DNA of 64,000 bases from Brachionus plicatilis (taxonomy: Eukaryota; Rotifera; Eurotatoria; Ploima; Brachionidae). The stretch is from contig QEOQ01000274.1 in assembly GCA_010279815.1 (NCBI GenBank), positions 1,203,537 through 1,267,536 of the forward strand, read 5' to 3'. The notes beneath the pieces were generated by a model. The model saw only the letters and a program-made list of their open reading frames with translations. It was not told the origin of the DNA and did no database searches. Position 1 is the first letter of the stretch, and every line of letters begins with the position of its first letter. Both the position numbers and the translations under genes were made by a program. This document shows, piece after piece, positions 43,801 through 58,800 of this stretch.

Positions 43801-46800
43801 TTTAGCAGAAAAAACTCCGCACTGCCCAGAGGGATGTCCGGGTTGGACATTTGAGCCTCGAGGATCTTTTGTTTTTCTTCCTCGGTGGGCAGCATTGTAA
43901 GCAGTTTTTCAATGCCTTCTTTTGTGATTATACTACTGTCCATTTTGATAATTGCTGTCTTTATAACTCTAGGTGGTGGCAGTGCTGTCATTCCGATCAT
44001 TATCATGTTGGAACGCTTTGCGTCCAACACAGTTATTTCTTTTTTTCCTTCTCCCGCTTTCTAAAAAAGTATATAAATGAAAAAATTGAAAAAAATATTT
44101 TTTATTTTTGTTCAAGGTGATTACAAAACATATTGATTAATTAAAAAAAACAAACAAAAAAGGGCGATTGTCCAATTTGTTATCTTGTATATCATAAAGA
44201 AGTTTTAGATAATTTAAAGTGAGTCAAAAATTGTGTTTTTCTTTATAAGTCATGAAAAGTAATATTTTAATTGTCAACTAAAAGTATTAATTATCATTGA
44301 AAAGATATAATAAAAATTATTAATATTTTTTTTAATACTACTATCGGCTACCCCGAAGATAAACGATCCGAGAATCAAAAAGTTTAAATACAAATATCAT
44401 ATTTTAAAACAAGAATATTTTTTAAATTTAAAACTTAATAATTAAAATTGCTTTTATTTGGACTGAAAAGAAAGCGCTACAATTCAAAACTACCCCTGAA
44501 ACTTTCTTTTTCTAAATTTTATTTTTTTTTAAATAAAAATAAAACTTTAGATTTATGACAAATACATCTAATCTAAACATTTAGCTTATTGACTTTTAAT
44601 TAAAATAAATGACGCTTTAATATTAAATAAGACTTTTTTAATCTGTTTATTTCAACAAAACTTCATTTTTCTGCTTCTTAAAAATTTTAAAAAAAGTCTA
44701 ATAAATAAAAACCATTAAATAATTATTCAATTAAATTAAAATTTTATAAATTAAAATTATCAACAAAAAAAAAAGGCTTAAAGATATAAACATTTTACAG
44801 GAAACTTTAAATAAATAAATTTGTAAAGGAAAAAACTGCCAATTCCATTACGCGAGCATACTCAAAATGAAGCACAAAATTTTATTTTCAACATGCCAAT
44901 GTCAAAAGAAGATTTTTTTTTTAATAGACGCAACTCAAAAAATAATAATTTTTTTCATTTTATTTAGTAAGATTTTATTTAAAAAATTCTTACTAAATTT
45001 AATTTAATTTGATATAAATTTAATTTTAAAAACCATTAGGGACTAAATGGTTTTAAAATTTAGGAATAAAAAAAAGATAAAGTTTTATTAAATAAATTTT
45101 TTTTTTAATAGCGCAGTTTTTGCTTAGATTAGAAACGAGGAAAAAAATGGGTATTTTTTAATTAGACACCATTAGATTAATAATAAGATAAATAATTAAA
45201 ATTAATTTTTTAATTAAAAAAATTAAATTCATTTCTTTTTAATTGAATCTGAAAGAAAGCATTAACCAAGTCAGAACAGCATTTCGTAATTATAAGTAAT
45301 TTGTTAAATGGAATGTTGTTCAAGATTATTTAATCTTGAAATTATATCAAAATTTGTTGCTTAAAACTTTAATATGTAAATAATATTTTTTTATCTATAA
45401 AAGATTCCTGAGGAAATTATATGTATTTCATTATTGTAAGATAGACAAGAAAAAATAGGAATAAAGACAAAATAACAGCGACTCGTCAGACAATTTTCAG
45501 TGAAAAAAATAAAAAAGATATAAAAATCTAATGACGTTGAGAATTTTGGAACACAAAAATAACAAAAACAAAAATTAATTAACCTTATAATTTTGATAAA
45601 TTTTTTTATCCAAGATATTAAAATTGATTCTGTAAATTTTAGATAAAAATCAGCTTCTGCAAGATGATTCTTATTTATTTAAAAATTTGTACAATGACAA
45701 TTTTTTATATTCGAGAAATATTTTCACACAAAAAAAATTAAATTAATTAATTATTAATTTTTAATGCATTTAAGTTAACTTATTTGAATAAAATTTGAGC
45801 GAAAAATAATTCTTAAGCTTATGTAAGAATAAAACTTAGAACAAACTTAGGCATATTGAATTTGATGATCAATTCAAATATCATTCCAATTCAAAGAGTT
45901 TATCATTAGATATTAAAATTAATCTTTGAACAATTTTAATGTAACATGCTTTACATGTGATGTAGATTTAAAAAATAATATAATTTAAAAAAAAATTTCT
46001 CAACTCATTGATAAAATTGATTTTTAAAATTTAAATTTATAAACTGATTTTTTGTGGAATTTATTTGGAAATTCTTCATTTCAAAAGTATTTGTTTCTGG
46101 CAATCAAAATTAAAAATAAAATTTAACAATGAATTCCAGATATTAAATTCCAAATAAGTAATTAAATGAAAAGATCAACCTTTCCTACGAATATTTTTGA
46201 AATAAAAAATGTATTCTTTTTTTTTAATCTACACCACATTTTAATCATATTACATTTAAATTATTTAAATTAATTCAAAGATTAATTTTAATACCTAATA
46301 CTAACTATCTAATAATTTGAATTGATCATCAACGTTTTTTTACCTTTACTCCTGTCTTTTCATTTTGTATTTATTCAATTTTAACTTTTAAATATTTTTT
46401 TTAAATTTCAAGAAACTATATTTTGATGAAATTAAAAAAAATCGACAAATTTAAAAACAAAAAATTAGTATCAATAAAAAAAAATAGCTCATGAATAAAA
46501 AAAATGAATATTTTTGATATTTTTAAGCTTTTTTTAATTTTTTAAAAATCCAAAGTAAAAACAAAAACACAATTTTTTGAACAGACATGTCAAATTTATA
46601 AATCTTGATATTAATAAAAAAAAATTTTTTTCCCTCTTGATCACAAATTGGACTTGGAGCCAAAATCAAACTAAATCACAAACTATAAGCTAAATCGAAC
46701 AAGGCTAATAAAAAACAAATAATAGAACTATTCAAATAATACTCACAGCATCCTTTAAAAAATCGAGCAAAAATTTTGGAAAAAAAAAATAAAAATTAAA

Positions 46801-49800
46801 ACCATGCTTAATTTAAAATCACTCCGGGTCAAAAATCCGGAAGGCGAAAAAAATAAAAGAAAAGAAAAAAAATCACCTTTGTCTTTACTTCATTTTGCTT
46901 TAGCTCAAAAAGATGGGCCAATTTTTCTTTGTCCAAATCTAGAGGAGTAAGCGAGGTCCAAATGGACTCGTCCGATGAAAATACTGGTACCTGGGCTTCT
47001 TTCCAATGAAGCTTGATCAACTTTCTCTTATCTTGACCATCGTCCTCTTTTAAATTCAAAATGCTTGTGTTCATGGAGTTTCTGCTGAGTTTGGACCCGA
47101 AAATTGACAGCGGTGGCGGTGGCGGACCGCCGGGGCCCAAGTTAGGTGGCGGAGGCGGTGGAGGAGGAGGTGCGCCAAAAAATGGCGGCGGCGGAGGCGG
47201 TCCGCCGAGCATAGGGGGTGGTGGAGGTGCCGGAGGAGGCGCAGAAGGCGCCGATGTCGGGTCAAAATCATCCTTGCTTGTCAAATCGGTGAAATCCAGA
47301 TCTTTGATCTTCAAGGCCCGGTTCAGTATTTTGTTGGCAATTTGGGCAGTGTCTAAATTAATGTCAAAAGGTTGTTCTTTCTGTGCTACTTGGTTAGGCG
47401 AAGATTTTTGACTTTGGTGCTGCTGTTGAAGGCCCTCTTTGGCCCGAGTGACTATTCCGGTGAAAGAATCGGACTGATTGGGGGTCGCGGGTGGAGTGAG
47501 GATTGCATTTTTGGGCGTACATGAAGTCAATTGTTTGGACATTGACTGGACTGTCATGGGCCGCTGGATTATCTCGGTCTCGGTCCGGTATTCATCTTTT
47601 GGCCTGCTATAACTAGGGGTCTTGGGCGTAGGTGGTGTGTCATCGGTCACTGATTGACTCGAGTACAGCTTGCCTAAAATAAGATTATTTTTATTCTTTG
47701 ACGAGCTTTGACTTGATGGATTTATGGAGGCCGTAGCACTGCCAACCAGTGAGTTGACTGTGGATTGATTAGTTGTGGGATTTGGTTTGCATGCATCGCT
47801 GAGGTCATTCGGCACATTACGCTGCGGTAGTGTGCTGCCAGAACTGTTTGTTTTTGATGTGTTAGCGGCTATTTTAACAAAATGATTAGTGATGAACAAA
47901 AAGATGAAAAAAAGACATCTAGCAGTGGATAGCATGTTATTTGACTAGTGCAAATTTTGAATTAATTGAATTTAAGGTTGTGATTTTTTAAGTTTTAGAT
48001 TAAAATAAGAAAAATTTTAATTTTAAAGTCCACTAGTTTTTTTGTTAATTCAAGCATTTTTTCAAAAAATAAATTTTTTTTTTTTAAATTTTAAATTATG
48101 AGCCTATAATTTTTGGGAAAATAATTCTTTAATAAAATTTTTAAAAGAGAATAATTTCTTTTTCTAACTATAGTATTTTTTTTTCACCAAAAAAATTTAT
48201 GTTTCCAAAATTTATTTACATGCAAAGATTTTTTTTAAAATTTTTTAAATGACTTCCGATTTTTTTGTCACCAAAAATAAACCATTACACAAAAAAAATT
48301 TATCTCTAATGAAAAATCATCTTTTAATTTAGTTCATTTTATCAGTCTTTATTTTTATAAAAATTAATCTTTTTTAAAGAAATTTATTTTATTGTTTGTA
48401 TATAAAAGCAAATAAAATTTAAGATTTTTGTTTTAAAACATAAAACTAAAAATTTAAATATTTATTTTGGTTATTAAAACAAAATCGAAAAATACTGCCA
48501 TTCTTTTTGGTACGAATAATAGTCCTTCTTTTCAGCTTTTAATTATTTAATATATGTGAATTTAAATTTTAAGCTATTAACAGTGGTTAAAAATGACTTG
48601 ATTATGAAATAATAAGATTCTAAATTTTGTATTCTTAATTAAAAAAAAATGATATTTACACACTCGAACTCTGAGCGATTTTTTTTTAAAAATTAATTCA
48701 TGTTAAAGATGAAATTTTATTTTTAAATTAAAAAAATTAAAATGAATTTTTAATCACAAAAAAAATTTATGATCAATCTGAGAAAAATGAACAAGCAGAT
48801 GCAAAATGGACCTTTTTATAGAAATCGATAAAGATATCAATTATTTGTATATCTGTATATATCAGGAGCTTAAAAATAACCAAATTATTATGACATAAAA
48901 AGACATGGGAAAAACAAATTCCAATTACTTTTCAATTTTTAATTTTCACATTAGTATGAAGAAAATTCGATTGTAATTTTTTCATTAGACAAAAATTATT
49001 TCACAGGCGAAAAAATTCCAAACTGGTAAAAAATAAGTACCATATAAAAATAATTTTAGATAATATATAAAACAAATAAGAAAAACATTTAATTCTTAAT
49101 AATTACAAAAAAAACAAAACATCTATTTTCGAATGAGTTTTAAATTATTTCCTGGTATTGAAATAATTTAAATTGATCAAAAAATGTCAAGACAAAAATA
49201 ATTTTTTTTAATTGATAAAAAAAAATCGCCATCATCTGTTTTAATTTTGTAATAAAAAAATAATCGTTTACAATGTGTAGAATTTTCTAGTTACTTTTGA
49301 ATTTATCACTTTTTTAATTTATTTATGCGTCATTTATTTTGATTAAAATCGGTACAGATAAACAAATAAATAAATTACAGAGAACTAAAAATATTAAAGG
49401 AAATTTTTTAAAATTAAATAGAACTTATAACTATTAATTTTAAATGAGAATAATTAACCAGCATTGTTTATAATTAATTTTATCTTATTAAAAATTAAAT
49501 ATCAAAAAAAAATTCATCAATTACTGTTTAATTATGTTCAAAGAGAGAAAAGTCAAATATAGAATTTTCGAATTCCTTTTAAGCAATTTGGGAAAAATAA
49601 GAGTAATAAGGTAACTAAAAAATAGTCAAAAAAATTAGAAAAAATTATAAGTAAAAGTAATTTTTAAAATTATTAATAAAATTTATTTCTTAATTTTTTT
49701 AACTGATTCAATTTATTTATCAATTGATGTGTGTTTTTAACTTGATTTTGTGAGATGAATTTTAACTAAATTTTGCGACAACAAATACTTTTGTTTTACG

Positions 49801-52800
49801 AATAAAACATTAAATTGACTTTTATTTTAATTGACGATTTAATATTTTTTTAAAATAAGGTTTAAACTAAATAAATGACGCTTTAAAATCAACTCTTGAT
49901 AATATTAACCAAGAAGAATGACAGTAGGTTACATGCGATTGTGTTAAATGGTAAAAATCTATAAATTTGATTGAGAAAGACCAGCCAAGTTAAAAATCAA
50001 AAAGAAACTAAAATTGAGTATTTATTTGTCCTTAAATAACATATTTGATTTGATTGATATTTTTAGTTCTAATTAGACAATTAAAATTTTACTAAAAAAA
50101 ATAATGAATAAAAAATTTGTTCTAAATTCATTATTATAATATTTTTTGCGTAAAATCAACACTGGTAATAATTATATTTCATTAAATTTTCATTGCGTTT
50201 AACAAATGTGAAAGACTACTGGATATGTGGATGACCAACAACCTCTGCATAATAGAACTATGCTACAACACTAAGATATACACAAACTGACATGGTAATC
50301 ACCAGATGAGAAAACTTTAAACCAAAGGCATTGTGAATTTTGGTACGAAAATCAAAAATAAAATATTAAAAGTGCCAAAGCTTAAGTTCTGAAGGACCAA
50401 AACTTATTCTGTAAATTACAGCAACTGATATATACTTTGTAAAACCAATATACTGATTCTGCAAAACTCTGCAAAATTCAGAGCATTGTGAATTTTAGTT
50501 CAAAAAACAAAAACAAAATATAAAAAACACCAGAGCTTTAATTTGAACCGACTAAAACATGTTCTGTAAATTGTAGCAACTTAAACATCCTTTGTACCAC
50601 CACTTAAAGTTGAGTTGGATTTTTAATATAATAAAATGTCCCAAATTTACAATTTTCTGAGTTTTGCAGAATCAATATATTGGTAGTACAAAGGATGTAT
50701 CAGTTGCTTCAATTTACAGAACAAGTTGACTTAAGCTTTGGCATTTTTAATATTTTTTTTTGTTTTTTGTACCTAAATTCACAATGCCTAAACCAAATTG
50801 ATCATATAATGATCAACAAGAGATGGAGCTAGTCCTTAGATGCAGCAAAGAAATAATTAGGAATGAGGAAAACGCTTTTTAAACCGATTCGATTCAAAAT
50901 TCATATTCAAAAAATTAGAAAATTTTTAAAAATTTTTAAAATCACAATTTGATTTTTCGTAATCATTTAATTGAAAAATACACAACTAATAAAGTAAAAA
51001 AAGATTTACTCTTAAAAATCTTCTTTTTATTCCTCTAAATTGACAGGTTTATACAAAGCAAGTTTAAAAGATTGACAAGTTAGCCTGACTAAAATTATAT
51101 GTCATTAAATTTCTCACTACTGGATATGTGCATGATCAACAACCTTAGCAAAATATAACTATGTTTCAACACTAAGATATACACAAACTGACATGGCAAT
51201 CACCAGATAAGAAAACTTTAAACCAAATTGATCATATAATGATCAACAAGAGATGGAGGTAGTCCTTAGATGCAGCAAAGAAATAATTAGAAATGGGGAA
51301 ACCGGTTGCAGGCAAAACGTTTTTTCAACCGATTCAATTCAAAATTAAATAGCAGCATATTAAAAAAAATTAGAAATTTTTTTAAAATTTTTACAATCAC
51401 AATTTAATTTTTCTTAACCATTTAATTGATGAATAAAAAACTAATAAAGTAAAAAAAAGTTAAACTTTCAAAAATTTTCTTTTTATCATTCTGATTTGAC
51501 CGGTTTACACAAAACAAATTTAAAAAAGAACCAGTTTCCGACCCTTAGAAATAATACGTCGGAGAGTTGATCCCAAACTTAAAGCAGAATACAGCACAAA
51601 GATTAGAAATCACCTCCACACAGATTTACAGTGGTGTTACGGATTTAGTAATATACGATAATTTACGTAAAAAATAGTAAATTTGCCAAATTTTACGTAA
51701 AATATATTAAATTTACAAAAGTAAAAAAACGTAGATTTATCAGATTTTACGTAAATGTCCAAAAATTTCATTAGAGGTGCCAAATTATTTCAATTTTTTG
51801 GACATTTTTTTTTTACATAAATTTACGTAAAATTTGGTAAATTTACTATTTTTTACTTAAATTATCGTAAATTACTAAATCCGGAACACCACTGTACAAA
51901 AAAATTGTCTCTAATTTATCAAAAAAAAAAAGTAAAATCAGACTAAAAAAAATTAATTTTTTTGTGATTGTTAAATAATTTTTATTTTTAATTTCTATTT
52001 TCGTTCTTTTAGATCTAAAGTCACTCGAGCGTTTAAAAAAAAAAAAAAAAAAAATTTTTCTCAAATCCTTAAATGAATTTTTTGCAAAACTTTTGGCCAC
52101 ATCTTTTGAATTTATTTCTCCTAATAAAAAAATAAATAAATTAATTTTTGTTTTTTATTTTTTGTCCTAAAAAAAAATTTTTTTTAAATTCTTGTCCACA
52201 CACTCAAGGGGCAAAAATTGGAATGAGCAAAAATTAGTCAGGTTAGCCAAAAAGTGTTAGCTATTAGCATGCAAAAATAAAATAAAAAAATAAAAACCAT
52301 GCCTGGGCTCAAACCATTCCGGTACAATCTGCTCGGGCTGTACAAGCCAGCGTTCTGATAGACAGACGAGTACGACGACGAATTGGCGATGCTCAGACTG
52401 GAGCTGGAGCTGGAGTCGGACGAGGTGCTCTCGGGACTGGCCGGACCCTTGACGCTCTTAATCAAATTCAAACTTTGCACAAACGGGTCCTCTTTTATTT
52501 GGTTGTTGACCACCGAGTAGGTCTGCTCGAAGCTCTCGACGACATAGTCGTCGTCGTCGTCCTCCGACTGAATGCTCAGCGTTTTTATGTTCACCTCGTG
52601 CTCCATCTCGTCCTCGTCGTTGCTGGACGCGTTGTCAGAGGCCGGGTAGCCGGCGCCCGGCTTCTTGACCATCTTGTTCAGTTTGAGCGTCTCTGTCAAA
52701 TCGTTTATGTTGTTTATTATCAGGTTCTTCATACTTAAATCATATTGCTGCAGGGTGAGCAGTCTGTGGCGTTCGATGCGTTGTTTGCGGCGTTCCTGCG

Positions 52801-55800
52801 AACTTTCTGCTCGGCACAAAAATCAAAACAAAAACATGCACAACAAAATAAAAAAGACAACAAAAAACAAAAAAATTTTTTTATTAGAGGTTAAGTGATT
52901 AAAAAAATAAAATTGATTAGATAATGTTAAAAAAAAAGTGTTGGGTTGGAGGGGGGGGGGACAGGTGCGCAGGCCAAACGTTCGCTAGACGCCGCGAATA
53001 TTTGGCCATTTAAGTAATTCAATTCGAAGCTTAAATATTATTTGAGCTCTACTGACTCTCACTATGTGTGTGTGTGTGTGTTTGATAGCGTAAAATAAAT
53101 TTTGTTTATATGTTTGTCAAAAAGTAAGAGATGGAGAGAAAAGAGAAAAAATTCCAATCTTTTCTCCACAATGATGAAAAATAGAATTTTTTTTTTTTCT
53201 CGCAAAAATAAAAATAATTGTCAAATTTGAGAAAAATTATGCCATACCTAGGATATTGTTGGGGGTTGCGGGCGAGTCCCAGCGAGCATTGCCACGATTC
53301 GAGCCAAGTCGGTTGGTGGTGATTTTGGCGGCGCTCTGGGACTCGTTTTTGGTGCCGTTTGAGCGGTAGACGACGCCGCCGCCGCCACTCGAATTGGACG
53401 CCCATCTGTTCGCTTTGGTGCCTTTGGGCGAGCTTTCTTCTTTTCTAAATTTTCTCTTTAGACAAATAGTGCACAAAATGGAAGTTGTGAAATTCAGTTC
53501 TAGTCGAAAGATTTACTAGCAGTGAAAAAGAATCAACTCAGAAAAAATTTTCCAAACTAATTGCTTTAAAAATTCATAATTTTAAATTTAAAAAAATTAT
53601 TTTTTATTTATGGCAAGGGCACTAGCCTGTTGATTTTATTTGAAAATTAAAATTATTAAAAAATTAAAAAATAGTAAAATAGCTTCAACTCAAATTTATT
53701 TTTTGAATTATTTGCAAATTATTTTTATATATTCATAATTTTGAATAAATTTTTTTTTTTTAAATTAAAAAATAGTAAAATAGCATCATCATTTTAGAAA
53801 AAAATTTTCTTAACTAATTGCTATAAAAATTCATAATTTTGAATATTAAAAATTTATTTATTTTTTTATGGCAAGGGCACTAGCCTGTTGATTTTATTTG
53901 AAAATTAAATTATTAAAAAATTAAAACATAGTGAAATAGCATTAATTAAATTCAATTCAATTTGAATATTAAAAATTATTTTTATATATTCATAATTTTG
54001 AATAAATTTTTTTTTTTTTAAATTAAAAAATAGTAAAATAGAATCATCATTTTAGAAAAAAATTTTCTTAACTAATTGCTATAAAAATTCATAATTTTGA
54101 ATATTAAAAATTTATTTATTTTTTTATGGCAAGGGCACTAGCCTGTTGATTTTATTTGAAAATTAAATTATTAAAAAATTAAAAAATAGTGAAATAGCAT
54201 TAATTAAATTCAATTCAATTTGAATATTAAAAATTATTTTTATATATTCATAATTTTGAATAAAATTTTTTTTTTTTAAATTAAAAAATAGTAAAATAGA
54301 ATCATCATTTTAGAAAAAAATTTTCTTAACTAATTGCTATAAAAATTCATAATTTTGAATATTAAAAATTTATTTATTTTTTTATGGCAAGGGCACTAGC
54401 CTGTTGATTTTATTTGAAAATTAAATTATTAAAAAATTAAAAAATAGTGAAATAGCATTAATTAAATTCAATTCAATTTGAATATTAAAAATTATTTTTA
54501 TATATTCATAATTTTGAATAAAATTTTTTTTTTTTAAATTAAAAAATAGTAAAATAGAATCATCATTTTAGAAAAAAATTTTCTTAACTAATTGCTATAA
54601 AAATTCATAATTTTGAATATTAAAAATTTATTTATTTTTTTATGGCAAGGGCACTAGCCTGTTGATTTTATTTGAAAATTAAATTATTAAAAAATTAAAA
54701 AATAGTGAAATAGCATTAATTAAATTCAATTCAATTTGAATATTAAAAATTATTTTTATATATTCATAATTTTGAATAAATTTTTTTTTTTTTTTAAATT
54801 AAAAAATAGTGAAATAGCATTAATTAAATTCAATTCAATTTGAATATTAAAAATTGGTGAACGTTCGTTTCTAATTTTTTTTCATAGACTAATTATTCAA
54901 TAGATTTATTTAAATCGAATTTTTTTAAGGGATTAAATATAGAATAAATAATTAAAGATATTTATTATTTTTTTTTCAGAATAATAATTTCTCCTTTTTT
55001 TCTTTGGCAATAAATTGAAAAAATATTTGAATTTTTCTACAAAATCTACAAAAAACGAAAATTTTAATTGCAAAAATTTATTCCAACAGTTTAAAAAAGT
55101 TAATATAGGGTAAAATTTTTTCGTAAAAAAATTTTTTATTAAAATAATCTTTATATTTATATTAATTTTTTAACATAATTTCTGGGAAAAAAAGATTCTA
55201 TGAGAATATTTCTATGAAAAAAATTTCTACCAAAATTTATTCTATGAGTTTTGTTTGATTTTATTAATTTTCTTTGAATTTGATGAATTAATTTATCATT
55301 TAAAAATTTTATTTATTTTATAACAAGGGCACTAGCCTGTTGCTTTTGAAAATTAAATTATTTAAGTAAGTAAGCATCTTTTCAGAAGCGATTTTAAAAA
55401 TTTCTTAAACTTTGACCCAAATCATTATGAAAATAAATGAAATTTTATCTTGTTTAATGCTGCTTAAAAAATAAACAAAAATAATCATTTCTTTAAAGCT
55501 TAAATGCTCTTTATAATTTTAAACGATCTAATTGAAATTTGTTTTGTTTATTAAATTAAAAAAAAGGAACTACATGAACAATAATAATTTAGTTTTAATA
55601 TTGGAAAAAAAATTTTAAGTTTTTTTTTTATTGACAGAAAAAATAGTATCAAAAAATAATATAATAATCTGAATATTTATATCGATTTAGCAATTAGTTA
55701 TTTTTTTAAAGCTAATTTTTTAAAGTAAAAAATAATTAAATTTCTTAATTTTAAAGAGCTTTTGTTCGGTACAGATAAACAAAAATATAAATAAAAATAA

Positions 55801-58800
55801 AACTACTTACTTCAATTTTTTATTCTATTTTAAGTCAATTGGTTTTTGTTAAATTTTACAATAATTTATTAATTATTTTATATACTTTGTTAGGTATAAT
55901 ATAAAATAGATAAATTAAAAATAATAATTCTCTTTTTTTTCATGAGAATCTTTGAATATGTCAACAACACATACAACTGATGAATTTTTTTCCTTGTATA
56001 CCTATTCAATTTATTAAACATTACATTATCTCTTATCTCTAAGGTGTAGTTCATTTATTTTGTTTATCTGTACAGATTACAAAAAAAGTAAAATTAAATT
56101 AAAATTAAAATATTAGATAAGAAATTAAAAGATAAACAAAAAATAGTGAAATTTTTATTCTTATTCTCAATTTTGTAATGCAAATGATATAAATGCAAAA
56201 TTAAAAATTCCATTCATTCTAAGTTAATTTTTAAATGAAATTTTCTTGTCTACAAATTATTTTTCAAAATTATCTTTTTTTTTTACTTATTTCATAAATT
56301 ACGTCTGACTCGGCGATTTCTTTTAGATTTACAAAAATAAATAGTTTAAAATTAGAATTGAAAAATAAAAAATAAATAATTTCACAATCAAGTTTATACG
56401 TTAATTAGATACTATATATGATGATATCTTTTTTTTAACAAAATATTTTTGATAATTTATTATTTGTCCTTTTTGAAACATATTAAAAGGAATTTCAAAT
56501 AATATTTTTTTTTTCAATAAAAATTTTTAGATAATTTAAAGTTGAATTTAAAAAAAAAAATTTTTAATGGAAAAATTTTTGGAAAATTGAAGTCACAGAT
56601 CAAATTTTAAAACAATTTAAATAATTTTGTTTATTAAGAAGTTAATTGAGAAATTCAAACTTTTAAATTAATTCACTTAAACGAAAATTATTTTATTTTT
56701 CCACTAAACAATTTTAAATTTTAAAGGGGGATCTATCAAAACATAATAAAAAAAAATTTAGAATGAAAAATATAAAATTTTATTTAATAAAGAAATATCA
56801 AAATGTAGAAAAATAAAATATAAAATTTTAAAAATATTTAAATGTCGATTATGTTGAAAAATAAAATGTAGAATAGAATATTTTAAACTATTTTAAACTA
56901 TTAAATTAATATAATTAATTAATTATCCAAAAATGAACAATCAATACCATTAATATGCAATTTAATTGTTTTTGATTATATTTTTATTGTATTTAATCAA
57001 TTCTTAAAAAAAAAATTTGTTAAAAATAAAGATGCGTGTGCTTTTAAAAAATTTTTTTTTATTTTTTCTACATTTCCTAAATTATTTATTTTTTCTATAT
57101 TATTTTGATTTTTCTACGTTTTGATTATTCTACATTATTTTGTCTTAGCATTTCTTTATTTTTTTTTTCTATAAATTTTTTTTTTTCATATTTTTCTATA
57201 TATGTTTAAATTTTAAAGCATTAAATTTTTTGTCTTTAAATTTTTTTTTTAAATCAATTAAAAAATTTGAACTATTTAAGTTCAATAAAAAAGGGATATT
57301 TTAAAATTTTACGAATGAAAATAAACTTGAGATGTAATGTCAAGTAATTGCTTTGCAAAAAAATTACTATTTCACTATTATTTAAAAAAATATAACATTT
57401 TATATTTGATCTTTTGATCTTAAACTTTTATTTGCCAAATTTTTTTTTATTATCTTAGTATAATTAATTAAATTGAATTTTTTCTAAATTTATTTCTATA
57501 TCATTTTTATTGAAGTATCATTAATACGATGCCAAAAAATTAATTTCAAGTGAAAAAAAAAAATATTTTTTTTGAGAATTTTTTTCATTCTAACAAGCCA
57601 AAAAAAAGAAAAAACTTGAAAATAATTTTTTAAAAAATCACTACTGAATTTCACAACAGCTTACAAATAAGAGAAAAAAAAAGTTTACTTTTCGGTGGGT
57701 GGGCTGACCGGCAGCGGGAATTGGTGACCGGGCGGCTGCTGAAACCGCTTGGATGTTCGTACTTTGTCTGTTTTGATGCGCGGTGTTTTTCTATGAAAGT
57801 CAAAATTGAGTTTATTTAAAAAAAGTGTTTGGTTTGAAGAAATGGGAAAAGTCTTAGCAGGGACGGTAAGGCTATACCCATCATCAGAGAGGTGCTCGTC
57901 GCTCGATTGGCTCAGGGTGCTGTCCATCTTGTCAAAGTCAAATTCCTTGCGGTTGTCGTTGGTGGCGAGCGAGCAGCACGAGCTGAACACTTCCTCGCTC
58001 GGCTTAAGGCCTTCGCATGCCGAGCTGAACGGCGACGAGGCGCACATGGGTCTAAACTCAGCAGTGAGATCGAGTGAGCCCACTCGGTTAAGAACTAGGC
58101 GGCCTGCTTCGCAGTTCGTGTCCACAAACAGTCTTCTAGAGCTGAACAAGGACGCGTTCCGGTACAGCAGCGTCTGTTCGTTCTGCAGACTTATCAGGTC
58201 AATGCTACTACTTATGGACTTAAGGTCGATGCACGAACTGTTTCGTCTGCCCTTGCGGTCCAGCATTTTACTCTTGGTTCTTGGCATTTTTCTGTTCATT
58301 TAGCGAAAATGTACAAGATTTAAGTCGATGTGGTTAGGGGTTAAGTGGGGGGGGTTAGACCGGTTATGGTTAAGGGTTAGACCAAAATGATAAATTAATG
58401 AAATGATAACCAGAAAGAATTAGAATGGACAAAAATGACAAGTACCTTAGATTTGGAGCTAGGCTCGACGATGTTGACGTAGACAGGGACAGGGTGGACT
58501 TGTCGCTCGGGTATGAATTGCCCAGCGAGTGGCTCAAAAAAGAGTTGCTGGTTATGTCATTGTTGTTCAGGTCTTCGCCGTCCTCTTGCAGCAGCGCGGC
58601 CTTTTTTCTCAAAGATTAGTCACAGTTTTTTTTTTCAATTATAAACAACCAATTTTTTTTTTATTTTTTAGATAAATTAAAGTGGTCTAGTATAATCTAA
58701 TGTTTAGAAAATGTTTTGTCTTTTAGTAAATTTATGTCATTTTTAATAGAATTTAAAAAGAAATGAATCCAAAAAAATTTAAATATAAATTGGATAATTT

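Noticed and set aside
47061..47411. Glycine-rich plus-strand frame
   Set aside because: Antisense of the FH1 proline tract of the formin.
57806..58303. 165-codon plus-strand frame
   Set aside because: Shadow of the formin linker exon, whose phases match its neighbours.
58330..58382. GGTTAGGGGTTAAGTGGGG-like stretch suggesting telomere repeats
   Set aside because: Units are irregular and short; no consistent 6-bp period.
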